Assembly: GCF_048569485.1 (NCBI RefSeq)
Contig: NC_134357.1
Location: 66,836,751-66,900,750 of the forward strand
Source: Anomaloglossus baeobatrachus
Lineage: Eukaryota > Chordata > Amphibia > Anura > Aromobatidae
Length of the DNA stretch: 64,000 bases
Direction of reading: 5' to 3'
The notes under the pieces are model-generated. The model searched no databases. It was not told where the DNA came from and worked only from the letters and a program-made list of their open reading frames with translations. Below, piece by piece: positions 22,931-36,440 of this stretch (its first letter is position 1; every line of letters starts with the position of its first letter). The position numbers were made by a program, and so were the translations under genes.

Positions 22931-23484
22931 AGGGCACTTTACACACAGCAACAACGCTAGCGATGTCGCTGGTGAAAGCACCCGCCCCCGTCGGTTGTGC
23001 GTCACAGACAAATCGCTGCCCGTGGCACACAACATTGCTACGAACAGTCACACATACTTACCTGCCTAGCGATGTCGCTGTGGCCGGCGAACCGCCTCCT
23101 TTCTAAGGGGGTGGTTCGTTTGGCGTCACAGCACCGTCACTAAGCGGCCGCCCAATAGAAGTGGAGGGGCGGAGATGAGCGGGACGAAGATCCCGCCCAC
23201 CTCCTTCCTTCCTCATTGCGCTCGGCAGCAGGTACGTTGTTCCTCGTTCCTGCGGTATCACATGTAGCGATGTGTACTGCCGCAGGAACAACGAACAACC
23301 TGCATCCTGCAACAGCAACGATAATCGGGAATGGAACGATGCGTCAATGATCAACGATAAGGTAAGTAATTTTGATCGTTAACGCGTTTCACACGCAACG
23401 ACGCTAACAAGGCCGGATGTGCGTCACAAATTCCGTGACCCCAATGACATCTCGTTAGCAATGTTGTAGCGTGTAGAGCGGCCT
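22931..23484. mobile_element. TTTACACGC-family MITE, copy C
   Basis: The ends are AGGGCACTTTACACACAGC and GTGTAGAGCGGCCT, with TAA on both sides (22928-22930, 23485-23487). The interior matches copies A and B (CCCGCCCACCTCCTTCCTTC). Non-coding. Confidence 0.85.
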
Positions 23485-25175
23485 TAAGGGGCCCAAATAC
23501 GCTCGATATTTTTTGTGAAATTCAATAATTTTACCATGATCAGACAACCATCCAATATGGGTAGTGTATTTCAACTTTCCCATGATTGCAGAAGTTGGTT
23601 ACTGGCCTAGCAGAAAGTAAATGTATATCTAAGGGATATTGCCACCATAACTCTCGGAAGATAAAAATTGTTTCTGATTGTATGATGGGTACACAAGTGC
23701 ATGGTTACAAGCGGGAGTGCTGATAAATATACTGGAAGTCTATGCTAAGAAGTGAGAGTATTGCTTTGCAGCTTTCTCGAATACTGGCAGTTTAGAGTAC
23801 AACAATTGTAGTTGGCGTCTTTCGTAGAAATTTAGGCATACTGTGGAATGTGTAATCCCGAGCATGCTCATTATGTTTTGGAAAAGACATAGGGCCTCAT
23901 TTGTCAACATCTAACCGACTAAAACAAAACTAGCTTCATGGCCTATAGCAACTAATCAGACCTCAACTTTTATTTCTTAAACTGTTCTGGTAAAATGAAA
24001 GCTGTGCTACGATTGGTTGCTATGGGCAACCAGACCAGTCAAACTGTTTTAACCATATAACGACCAAGCAACGTAAAAGTATAGTGTGAGATTCGGGCCC
24101 CAGCTACATCTGACAGAGAGGAGAGAAGACAGAAGTGGTTTATTAACACTCCTGTCTTCTATTTTACTTGTTATATAGTGCTCAGCAAGGTCTATACAGA
24201 GAACAGAAGCTTTAGCAACAATGATGCTTCTTCAGGATTTGGTGATCACATGATTGCCATGTCTCTGCCCGGCATCGAAGAGCTCTAGCTGACCCAAATC
24301 ACATGCCTGAGTTACACATACGCTGTATATAATTTTTTTTTGCCATTCTGTTATGAAGCCCAGCCAAAAACTGGGATTTGACAGATAGCTCCAATCACAT
24401 TAGTTAGACTCGGGTACAATACAGATAGCACTCATGCTGTACAGAGCAGGCTCGACTTCTAAGCCTGATCCATATATACAGAACACTAAAGAGGAGAAGA
24501 GAATTAAAAGGCCACATCCATTAGAATCAGACAAGTACGACTATTTTCTGATATTTACGTCAATAATAATTAACTATTGGGTAACATATCAGCAAATCGA
24601 CAGAGGCACGATCTTTAGTAGTAGGAGTAAGTGACTGAGACTAGGGCAGACTGTGTCTCTGTTGTCATTCTAGGTAATATAGAGCAGAAGAAATGCAAAG
24701 TGAGCAAAAATAACGCTAAATAGAAAAATGCCCATGGAGGTCAGCACACTACATGCTGGAAAATAGAGGTGGGACAGAAAGCGCTAAACACTCTGGTCTA
24801 ATATTTGCTCCATTAGGATTAGGTGATCCATTCTTTATATTAGGGTCATATTTTTAGGATTGGATTTCCTCCAACTTTCTTTTGGGTATCAACTGCCTAT
24901 GAAATACCCACCAAATGCATACCATATGTGCGGACGAATTTTCAATTTTTTTGTGCAACTATCAATTTTTACCAAACCTTCAACCCCCATAGCATTAAAC
25001 TCTTCTACAAAACACATCCTCAACGAATGGTATTACATTACCATCCAGACAGTCATTTGTCTCTTCTTTACTTTACCCATACAATATGAAATTTTAGAGT
25101 CCATTCATGTATTTCTTCTAAGAAAATGAAAGGTTTGCACCACTGTTGGCTTATAATACCTTCTGTACCTTTTAT
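23485..25175. other. Non-coding DNA with one short dispersed repeat
   Basis: No gene was seen. A block at about 23890-24050, with GGGCCTCATTTGTCAACATC and GATTGGTTGCTATGGGCAAC, looks like a common short frog repeat; a related piece is near 5500. The rest (24060-25175) is AT-rich with no recognised feature. Confidence 0.5.
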
Positions 25176-26990
25176 ATACATAGTTACATAGTTACTTAGG
25201 TTGAAAAAAGACCTAGGTCCATCTAGTTCAACCTTCCTCCACCAGTTCTACATTTGGTCACTAAATCATTTATAACCAACAATGTTTTGTACTGAGGAAA
25301 TCATCCAGCCCTTTTTTAAAAGCTGTTATAGTATCTGCCTTTACTACCTCTTGTGGTAGGGCATTCCACAGTCTGACTGCTCTAACTGTAAAGAACCCTT
25401 TCCTATTTAGCTGTCAGAATCGCTTTTCTTCCACTCGCAGTGAGTGCCCCCTGGTCCTTAGTATTGTCTTTGGAAGAAGTAAGTCATGTGCCAGTCCTTT
25501 ATATTGACCACACATGTATTTATACATATAAATGAGATCTCCTCTGAGATGTCTTTTTTCTAAGCTAAACAAATCTAACTTTTTCAACCTGTCATCATAT
25601 GGGAGGCTTCCATTCCTTGTAATAGTCCAGTTGCCCTCCTTTGAACTGACTAACTTCTGAATGTCCTTTTTAAAATGTGGAGCCCAAAACTGGACCCCAT
25701 ATTCCAGATGTGGCCTTACAAGTGATTTATAGAGGGGTAACAATACGTTGGGATCACGGGATCTAATCTCTCTTTTTATACACCCTAAAATCTTGTTTGC
25801 TTTAGCAGCTGCTGCCTGACATTGAGTGCTGCTGCTCAGCTTATTTGTAATGAGAATACCCAAGTCCTTCTCCTGTTCTGTAGTCCCGAGTTTACTTCCA
25901 TTTAATGTATACACAGTTATAGGATTACTCCATCCTAGGTGCATTACTTTACATTTATCAACATTAAATCTCATTTGCCAAGTATTTGCCCATTCTGACA
26001 TCTTATCCAGATCTTTTTGTAATATTGTACTATCAAGGTCAGTTTTTAATATCCTACATAGTTTGGTGTCATCAGCAAAGACTGACACTTTACTATCAAT
26101 CTCATCCACGAGGTCATTAATAAAGAGATTAAAAACAAACGGTCCTAGCACAGATCCCTGCGGCACCCCACTGCTGACTATAGCCCATTTAGAGAATGTA
26201 CCATTTATGACTACTCTTTGTTTCCTATCTTTTAGCCAATTCCTTACTCAGTTGCATATAGTTTTCCCTAGTCCTTGCTTTTGGAGCTTTAGTATCAGGC
26301 TATTATGTGGTACAGTATCAAATGCCTTTGCAAAGTTCAAATAAATCACATCAGCTGCATTACCAGTATCCAGGTTTGCACTTACCCCCTCATAGAACCC
26401 CAACAAGTTGGTTAGACACGACTTATCTTTCATGAATCCATGCTGTTTGTCAGTTATTATATTATTTTCTGCAACATATTTTTGCATGTCATCCCTTAAT
26501 ATGTCCTCAAAAACTTTGCATACTACTGATGTCAGGCTTACTGGACGGTAGTTGCCTGGATCTCCCCTCTTATCTTTCTTAAATATCGGTACCACATCAG
26601 CAATCATGCAATCCTCCAATCCTGAGGCACCAACACTGTTACAAGAGAATCTAAAAAGATGAGATACAGCGGTCTGTCGATTATGGAGCTCAATTCCCTC
26701 AATATTCGTGGATGAATGCCATCTGGCCTTGGGATTTGTCAATGTTTAATTTACTCAGATGTAGGCGTACTTCATCTTGTGTTAAATTAATTATATCAGG
26801 TGGTGAACTTTGATTTTTCATTTGTTGAATGATCCCTGGTACAGTCAGTTCCTTGGTGAACACAGATGAGAAATGCCTATTTAATATCTCAGTCTTTTGT
26901 TTGTCCTCTATAACTAACATGTTATTTATTTTTAAGGGGCCAATACTATTCTTTGTTTTCCTTTTGGCATTAATGTATAGTTGTCTACAA
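25176..26990 (-). mobile_element. CR1/L2-type LINE, 5'-truncated
   Basis: On the minus strand this is a non-LTR retrotransposon running from before the reverse-transcriptase domain to a 3' tail with ACTAAGTAACTATGTAACTA, the sort of short tail repeat seen in frog CR1/L2 LINEs. The start is missing, including the endonuclease domain. The 5' boundary near 26990 is approximate. The same family appears at 2011-2335 and, more diverged, at 55800-58260. Confidence 0.85.
25414..26920 (-). pseudogene. LINE reverse transcriptase fragment
   Basis: Reverse-transcriptase motifs appear in order: NYRPVSLTSV, LNFAKAFDTVPH (first catalytic aspartate), PQGSVLGPFVFNLFINDL, and FADDTKL (catalytic aspartates). 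The C-terminal region ends RGHSLRVEEKRF. It covers about 500 codons in three frames (26699-26920, 26248-26742, 25414-26166), so at least two frameshifts are present and the enzyme is dead. The role was target-primed reverse transcription of the LINE RNA. Confidence 0.88.
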
Positions 26991-28250
26991 GTTTGTCACT
27001 CTATCCTAGTGTCAGCCAAGCTCTGAATTTTGCTGGATCAGTCAATGATCTGATGTGTAAGGAGGGAGCCTGAATGTCCCTCAACATCAGCCATCAAAGA
27101 AATAAGGGTGGGCCATATTGAATTTCAACATGACTAATCCTTCCATTTCCTGGAAGTAGAAAATGTGAATACCCTGTAATTCCTCTGTTAGGCTAGGTTG
27201 TCTAAAAAAAATTTGTCTAACAATCTTTTTGATCAGGAAATAGATCATGATGCAATTATGAGCAGTTTTAGTAGTTTTTATTTGTAACTTTACAATTAAA
27301 TTTATATAAAGCTTCTATGATATATTAATTAACTAGTAGTGGATTAAACAGATATCTATGTTTCTGATCTCAATGGTAGCGTAGGAGGCAAACTTGCCCG
27401 AGTACTGGTTATGCTATGTATTCTATGTGTTATACCAATTGTATATGTCAATATGTGAATACTGCTAGCTAAGTGCAGGTTCCAGATGCAGCAGATGCGG
27501 GACTGTTACAAGTAGACAGCATCTAGTGGTTGGGTTGGGATAGCAGCAAAGTAGGAAAGGATAGGGTTAAGGGGGAGTGACAGATGTGGAAAGGAGGACA
27601 GGAGGGAAGTTACTAGAGGAAAGTAGTAGAGAATAGAGTTCAAGTGAGAGAAGACATGGCCTCGGTGCTAGGGCCGGTCAGGGAACCCTGAGGTAACCTC
27701 GAGAGGGCCGGAGCCTATGGCCCACCTTGGCAGGCTTCGAGAATCATCTGGCTAGAGAGCCATTGGGGACCAGCATCTGACATAGGTGTGAGGAATAGGG
27801 GGAAAGGGAGCACAGACCCCGAAGCTTGAGGACAAGGTCCAAGATAGCAGAGCAGTACCTCACACTAAGAAAGAAAGGAAAAGAAGGTCATGTCTGTCAT
27901 AATGGTGTGAGGAATAAAAGTGATTGATTCTGATTGGCTAAGTGAACTCCAGTGGTGCGTGTGTTACTGTCTACGACAACAGCCAGTGGGGAGATGGACA
28001 CCGGTCTGAAGAAACCAGTAAGTGTCATGCACCCCACCCGAAGTCACATCTGCGCATGGAGTTTCCTTGGTGAAGCAGTGCGGCACTCACATGGCCCGGG
28101 GTTATCCCCCTCCTTCAGTAGCATAGCTTAGAAAACAGAGTGCTATATGCCTACATGATGGCAAATGTATCTGGTGGGTGTTAAAGTGTCCTGGACTCTT
28201 GGCTGGAAACCTTTTCAAACTCTCCTTCACTCTTGATTAATGGTTTAGGG
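26991..28250. other. Non-coding DNA with an unclassified block
   Basis: No gene was recognised. About 27400-28130 is GC-richer than its surroundings and contains GAGGAATAAAAGTGATTGAT, a possible polyadenylation signal context. It could be an old mobile element, perhaps LTR-derived, but I see no matching repeats at its ends. I do not assign a family. Confidence 0.35.
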
Positions 28251-28799
28251 CAGAAGTCTCAAACACGCGGCCCGTGGGCCGTATGCGGCCCCTGAGGCTC
28301 CTTGTTCTGGCCTGCAGACCCCGTGACGATCGCAGCCCTATGCCCGGAGTCGGCACGACTTTACTGCAATTGAATCCATTTGCGGTGCCGCGCAGAAGAG
28401 CTATCTGCGCTATTCCCATGGCTGCTGCCCGTCAATCAGATGCAAGGAGGTGACGTCATACAGCAAAGTCACTTCCTTGCATCTGATTGGTGGGCAGCTG
28501 CCATGGGTATAGCGCAGACAGCTCCTCTGCGCAGCACCGCAAATTAATTAAATTGCAGCAAAGTCATGTTGGCGCCGCCCCCCGGCATAGAGCCGCGATC
28601 GTCACGGGCCGCAACAAGCAGATAAGGTAAGTGCTCACAATCAAGACCCGCTATGTCCTGGTTATGGCAGGTCCTGACCTGCGGGGCCGCAAGTCTCCTC
28701 TATAGAAGACCGCAGCTGCCCGTGCTCACGATCAGAGTTTGGAACGCTGCGTTCTCCTCACTGTGTTCTCCCTAGGGAGGGCATGCAGCCTCTGAAAGC

Positions 28800-31700
28800 C
28801 GCAACGCAGATGCACACAAATACAGGGTACAAGGATGGCCACAATACTACAGGGATGAGCACAATACTACTGGGCAAGGATGGGCACAATACTACAGGGC
28901 ACAATACCACAAGGATGAGCACAATACTACTGGTCACAATACTACAGGGCACAAGGATGGGCACAAGACCACAAGGATAGGCACAATACTACTTGGCATA
29001 ATAGTACAGGGCATAAGGATGGGCACAATACCATAAGGATGAACACAATGCTACTGGGCACAATACCACAAGGACGAGCACAATACTATTGGGCACAATA
29101 CTACAGGGCACAAGGATGGGCACAATACTACAGGGCACAATACTCCAGGGCATAAGGATGGGCACAATACCACAAGGATGAGCACAATTCTACTAGGCAC
29201 AATACTACAAAGATGAGCACAATACTACTGGGCACAATACCACAGGGAACAAGGATGGGCACAATACTACTGGGCACAGTACTACAAGGATGAGCACAAT
29301 ACTACTGGGCACAATACTACTGGGCACAAAACGACAAGGATGAGCACAATACTACTGGGCACAATACCACAAGGATGAGCACAATATTATTGGGCACAAT
29401 ACTACAGGGCACAAAGATCGGCACATTACTACATGGCACAATACTACAAGGATTAGCACAACACTACTGGGCACAATACCACAAGGATGAGCACAATACT
29501 ACTGGGCACAATATTACAGGGCACAATACTATAGGGATGAGCACAATATTACTGGGCAAAATACTACAGGGAACAAAAATCAGCACAATACCACAAGGAT
29601 GAGCACAATGCTACTGGGCACAATACCACAAGGACGAGCACAATACTATTGGGCACAATACTACAGGGCACAAGGATGGGCATAATACTACAAGGATGGG
29701 CACAATACTACAGGGCACAATACTCCAGGGCATAAGGATGGGCACAATACCACAAGGATGAGCACAATTCTACTAGGCACAATACTACAAAGATGAGCAC
29801 AATACTACTGGGCACAATACCACAGGGAACAAGGATGGGCACAATACTACTGGGCACAGTACTACAAGGATGAGCACAATACTACTGGGCACAATACTAC
29901 TGGGCACAAAACCACAAGGATGAGCACAATACTACTGGCCACAATACCACAAGGATGAGCACAATATTATTGGGCACAATACTACAGGGCACAAAGATCG
30001 GCACAGTACTACATGGCACAATACTACAAGGATTAGCACAACACTACTGGGCACAATACCACAAGGATGAGCACAATACTACTGGGCACAATATTACAGG
30101 GCACAATACTATAAGGATGAGCACAATATTACTGGGCATAATACTACAGGGAACAAAAATCGGCACAAAACCACAAGGATGAGCACAATACTACTGGGCA
30201 TAAGGATGGACACAATACTACTGGGCACAATACCATAAGGATGAACACAATACTACTGGGCACAATACTACAGGGCACAAGGATGGGCACAATACCACAA
30301 GGATGAGCACAATACTACTGGTCACAATACTACAGGGCACAAGGAGGGTCACAAGACCACAAGGATGGGCACAATACTACTGGGCATAATACTAGAGGGC
30401 ATCAGATGGGCACAATACCACAAGGATGAGCACAATGCTACTGGGCACAATACCACAAGGATGAGCACAATACTATTGGGCACAATACTACAGGGCGCGA
30501 GGATGGCACAATACTACAAGGATGGGTATAATACTACAGGGCACAATACTCCAGGGCATAAGGATCGGCACAATACCACAAGGATGAGCACAATGCTACT
30601 GGGCACAATACTACAAGGATGAGCACAATACTACTGGGCACAATACCACAGGGCACAAGGATGGGCATAATACTACTGGGCACAGTACTACAAAGATGAG
30701 CACAATACTACTGGGCACAATACTACTGGCCACACTATCACAAGGATGAGCACAATACTACTGGGCACAATACCACAAGGATGAGCATAATACTATTGGG
30801 CACAATACTACAGGGCACAAGTATGGGCACAATACTACAAGGATGGGCACAAACAGGGCACAATACTCCAGGGCATAAGGATGGGCACAATACCACAAGG
30901 ATGAGCACAATGCTACTAGGCACAATACTACAAGGATGAGCACAATACTACTGGGCACAATACCACAGGGCACAAGGATGGGCATAATACTATTGGGCAC
31001 AGTACTACAAGGATGAGCACAATACTACTGGGCACAATACTACTGGGCACACTATCACAAGGATGAGCACAATACTACTGGGCACAATACTACTGGGCAC
31101 AACACCACAAGGATGAGCACAATACTACTGGGCACAATACCACAAGGATGAGCACAATATTATTGGGCACAATACTACAGGGCACAAGGATGGGCACATT
31201 ACTACTACATGGCACAATACTACAAGGATTAGCACAACACTACTGGGCACAATACCACAGGGCACAAGGATGGGCACAATACTACAGGGATGAGCACAAT
31301 ACTACTGGGCAAGGATGGGCACAATACTACTGGGCACAATACCACAAGGATGAGCACAATACTATTGGGCACAATACTACAGGGCACAAGTATGGGCACA
31401 ATACTACAAGGATGGGCACAATACTACAGGGCACAATACTCCAGGGCATAAGGATGGGCACAATACCACAAGAATGAGCACAATGCTACTAGGCACAATA
31501 CTACAAGGATGAGCACAATACTACTGGGCACAATACCACAGGGCACAAGGATGGGCATAATACTACTGGGCACAGTACTACAAGGATGAGCACAATACTA
31601 CTGGGCACAATACTACTGGGCACAACACCACAAGGATGAGCACAATACTACTGGGCACAATACCAGAAGGATGAGCATAATATTATTGGGCACAATACTA

Positions 31701-34700
31701 CAGGGCACAAGGATGGGCACATTACTACTACATGGCACAATACTACAAAGGATTAGCACAACACTACTGGGCACAATACCACAGGGCACAAGGATGGGCA
31801 CAATACTACAGGGATGAGCACAATACTACTGGGCAAGGATGGGCACAATACTACTGGGCACAATACCACAAGGATGAGCACAATACTACTGGGCACAATA
31901 CTACAGGGCACAATACTATAGGGATGAGCACAATATTACGGGGCAAAATACTACAGGGCACAAAAATCGGCACAATACCACAAGGATGAGCACAATACTA
32001 CTGGGCATAAAGATGGACATAATACTACTGGGCACAATACTACAGGCACAAGGATGGGCACAATACGACAAGGATGAGCACAATGCTACTGGGCACAATA
32101 CTACAAGGATGAGCACAATACTACTGGGCACAATACCACAGGGCACAAGGATGGGCACAATACTACTGGGCACAGTACTACAAGGATGAGCAGAATTCTA
32201 CTGGGCACAATATTACTGGGCACAATACCACAAGGATGAACACAATACTACTGGGCACAATACCACAAGGATGAGCACAATATTATTGGGCACAATACTA
32301 CAGGGCACAAGGATGGGCACATTGCTACTACATGGCACAATACTACAAGGATTAGCACAACACTACTGGGCACAATACCACAGGGCACAAGGATGGGCAC
32401 AATACTAAAGGGATGAGCACAATACTACTGTGCAAGGATGGGCACAATACTACTGGGCACAATACCACAAGGATGAGCACAATACTACTGGGCACAATAC
32501 TACAGGTCACAATACTATAGGGATGAGCACAATATTACTGGGCAAAATACTACAGGGCACAAAAATCGGCACAATACCACAAGGATGAGCACAATACTAC
32601 TGGGCATAAGGATGGACATAATACTACTGAGCACAATACTACAGGCACAAGGATGGGCACAATACTGTTGGGCACAATACTACAGGGCGCGAGGATGGGC
32701 ACAATACTACAAGGATGGGTATAATACTACAGGGCACAATACTCCAGGGCATAAGGATGGGCACAATACCACAAGGATGAGCACAATGCTACTGGGCACA
32801 ATACTACAAAGATGAGCACAATACTACTGGGCACAATACCACAGGGCACAAGGATGGGCATAATACTACTGGGCACAGTACTACAAGGATGAGCACAATA
32901 CTACTGGGCATAATACTACTGGGCACAATACCACAAGGATGAGCATAATACTATTGGGCACAATACTACAGGGCACAAAGATCGGCACATTACTACATGG
33001 CACAATACTACAAGGATTAGCACAACACTACTGTGCACAATACCACAAGGATGAGCACAATACTACTGGGCACAATATTACAGGGCCCAATACTATAGGG
33101 ATGAGCACAATATTACTGGGCATAATACTACAGTGAACAAAAATCAGCACAATACCACAAGGATGAACACAATACTACTGGGCACAATACTACAGGGCAC
33201 AAGGATGGGCACAATACCACAAGGATGAGCACAATACTACTGGTCACAATACTACAGGGCACAAGGATGGTCACAAGACCACAAGGATGTGCACAATACT
33301 ACTGGGCATAATACTACAGGGCATAAGATGGGCACAATACCACAAGGATGAGCACAATGCTACTGGGCACAATACCACAAGGATGAGCACAATACTATTG
33401 GGCACAATACTACAGGGCGCGAGGATGGGCACAATACTACAAGGATGGGTATAATACTACAGGGCACAATACTCCAGGGCATAAGGATGGGCACAGTACC
33501 ACAAGGATGAGCACAATGCTACTGGGCACAATACTACAAGGATGAGCACAATACTACTGGGCACAATACCACAGGGCACAAGGATGGGCATAATACTACT
33601 GGGCACAGTACTACAAGGATGAGCACAATACTACTGGGCACAATACTACTGGGCACACTATCACAAGGATGAGCACAATACTACTGGGCACAAAACCACA
33701 AGGATGAGCACAATATTATTGGGCACATCACTACAGGGCACAAGGATGGGCACAATACTACAAGGATGGGCACAATACTACAGGGCACAATACTCCAGGG
33801 CATAAGGATGGGCACAATACCACAAGGATGAGCACAATGCTACTGGGCACAATACTACAAGGATGAGCACAATACTACTGGGCACAATACCACAGGGCAC
33901 AAGGATGGGCACAATACTACTGGGCACAGTACTACAAGGATGAGCACAATACTACTGGGCACAATATTACTGGGCACAATACCACAAGGATGAGCACAAT
34001 ACTACTGGGCACAATACCACAAGGATGAGCACAATATTATTGGGCACAATATTACAGGGCACAAGGATGGGCACAATACTACAGGGATGAGCACAATACT
34101 ACTGGGCAAGGACGGGCACAATACTACTGGGCACAATACCACAAGGATGAGCACAATACTACTGGTCACAATACTACAGGGCACAATACTATAGGGATGA
34201 GCACAATATTACTGGGCAAAATACTACAGGGCACAAAAATCGGCACAATACCACAAGGTTGAGCACAATACTACTGGGCATAAGGATGGACACAATACTA
34301 CTGGGCACAATACCATAAGGATGAACACAACACTACTGGTCACAATACTACAGGCACAAGGATGGGCACAATACCACAAGGATGGGCACAATACTACTGG
34401 GCATAATACTACAGGGCATAAGGATGGGCACAATACCACAAGGATGAGCACAATGCTACTGGGCACAATACCACAAGGATGAGCATAATACTATTGGGCA
34501 CAATACTGCAGGGCACAAGGATGGGCACAATACTACTGGGCATAATACTACAGGGCATAAGGATGGGCACAATACCACAAGGATGAGCACAATACTACTG
34601 GGCACAATACTACAAGGATGAGCACAATACTACTGGGCACAATACCACAGGGCACAAGGAAGGGCACAATACTACTGAGCACAATACCACAAGGATGAGC

Positions 34701-36440
34701 ACAATACTACTGGGCACAATACCACAAGGATGAGCACAATATTATTGGGCACAATACTACAGGGCACAAAGATCGGCACAGTACTACATGGCACAATACT
34801 ACAAGGATTAGCCCAACACTACTGTGCACAATACCACAGGGCACAAGGATTGGCACAATACTACAGGGCACAGTACTACAAGGATGAGCACAATACTACT
34901 GGGCACAAGGATGGGCATAATACTACAGGGCACAATACTACAAGGATGAGTGTGGCGCCCTGGACTAGCCAGGTCGTCACAGGTACTGCAACACACACCC
35001 CCACCCCGAGACAGGCACATCAGCCAGACACAAAATCCTTGTTGCCTCCCTCCAGGGGCAGCTGTCCACACCAGGTGGGGTGGAGCCAGGCGGTTGGCCC
35101 GACCCACTGAGGAGTTCACAGTCCTGGAGGCGGGAAAAGGAAGGAGAGATCAGTGTGGGAAGTTAAAGAGAGAGGAGTGAAGTGGAAGTGGAGGAGCAAT
35201 CTAACCATGTCCGGGTGTGTGGCCCGGGCACTAAGAGCAAGGTTGGCAGACGGTGGTGGCCGTCTGCAGGAGAGGTAGATCAACGCGGAACCGTAGGACC
35301 GGGGACGGGCGGTGGCCCGCCGGTACCGAACCGGGGAGCGAAGTGAAGCCAGCACACACAGGCAGTGCCTGCGGACCCTGACCAGGCTTGGAGCCGCCAT
35401 TAGAGGTCAAATCCATCAGTGACCGGAACCCCAGGGGTTTCCTAACAGCCAAGACCCGATTGAAAGCAACCGTCCAACCAACAAAAGGAAATACAGCTAC
35501 CGCCACAGCTAGAGTTCCAAGGGCCAGAGCCTGTGGGCAAAAGGGCTCCTCCGGCATATATACACGCTGGGGAGCGGGTTACCGGTGGAAATCCATCTGA
35601 ACCAAACATACACACAGGTGCAGGGAAAGGCAGCCACCATCAACCATCCGGGAGAAACTACAGCAGCCGGCTGCGGGACCCGTCCATCCAGCCGTTTGGT
35701 TTACCAGAGACTTTGCGTACATTTGTGGCTGAGTAAGTACTACCGTGCCGTCCGGCACCACGCTGCGCAGTCCAAGCGACCCTGCACCTTCCCGACCCTG
35801 CCTGCCCGTCACCTCACCGGGCCCCGGGACCACCAACCCCTACCCACGGAGGTGACCAAATCCCCAAACCAAACTACCCCCCTTTCACTCATGGGCGAGG
35901 AGCGCCGCTTGAGTCCCCGGATCCGGCCCACCGCTCGAGCCACCGAGCAGCCATCGCAGCAGCGCCGGACCCGAGCGTTAGTGAGCGAAGCGGCGGCGCC
36001 CTCCCCGTCCGCGACATTAGCACAATACTACAGGCAAAATACCACAGGGCACAATACTACTGGGCACAAGAATGAGCACAATACTACTGGGCACAAAACC
36101 ACAAGGATGAACACAATACTACTGGGCACAAGGATGGGCACAATACTATAGGACACAATATTACTGGGCACAATACCACAAGGATGAGCACAATACTACT
36201 GGGCACAATACTACAAGGATGGGCACAATACTACAGGGCACAATACTACTGGGCACAATACCACAGTACTACAAGGATGAGCACAATACTACTGGGCACA
36301 AAGATGAGCACAATACTACTGGGCACAATACTACAAGGATAGGCACAATACTACAGAGCACAAGGATGGGCACAATACTACAGGATGGGCACCTTACTAC
36401 AGGGCACTCGGATGGGGACATTACTACAAGATGTTGGCTA
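28800..36440. repeat. Long minisatellite with higher-order repeats
   Basis: Variants of two linked units alternate for about 6.5 kb net: ACAAGGATGAGCACAATACT (20 bp) and ACTGGGCACAATACT (15 bp). Larger blocks recur: segments near 29041 and 29601, and 29375 and 29955, match at offsets of about 560-580 bp, so there is higher-order structure. It is interrupted at 34951-36016 by another element. ORFs of 60-130 codons in the array are repeat artefacts. There are no unique spacers, so this is not CRISPR-like. Confidence 0.92.
34951..36016. mobile_element. LTR-like unit (TG...CA), copy 1
   Basis: A GC-rich block of about 1.07 kb, starting TGTGGCGCCCTGG and ending GTCCGCGACA, interrupts the minisatellite. 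It shares AGGTCGTCACA near the start and CCCCTACCCACGGAGG inside with the unit at 57019-58190, so both belong to one family. TG/CA ends suggest a solo LTR of a retrovirus-like element, but a DNA transposon is not excluded. It is a fossil with no coding content that I recognise. Confidence 0.5.

Noticed and set aside
35231-36151. Proline/arginine-rich ORFs of 94-188 codons
   Set aside because: GC-rich LTR-like insertion; ORFs overlap on both strands and have no recognised domain.
28800-36440. CRISPR-like array
   Set aside because: The units are contiguous variants with no unique spacers, and the context is a vertebrate hAT element.
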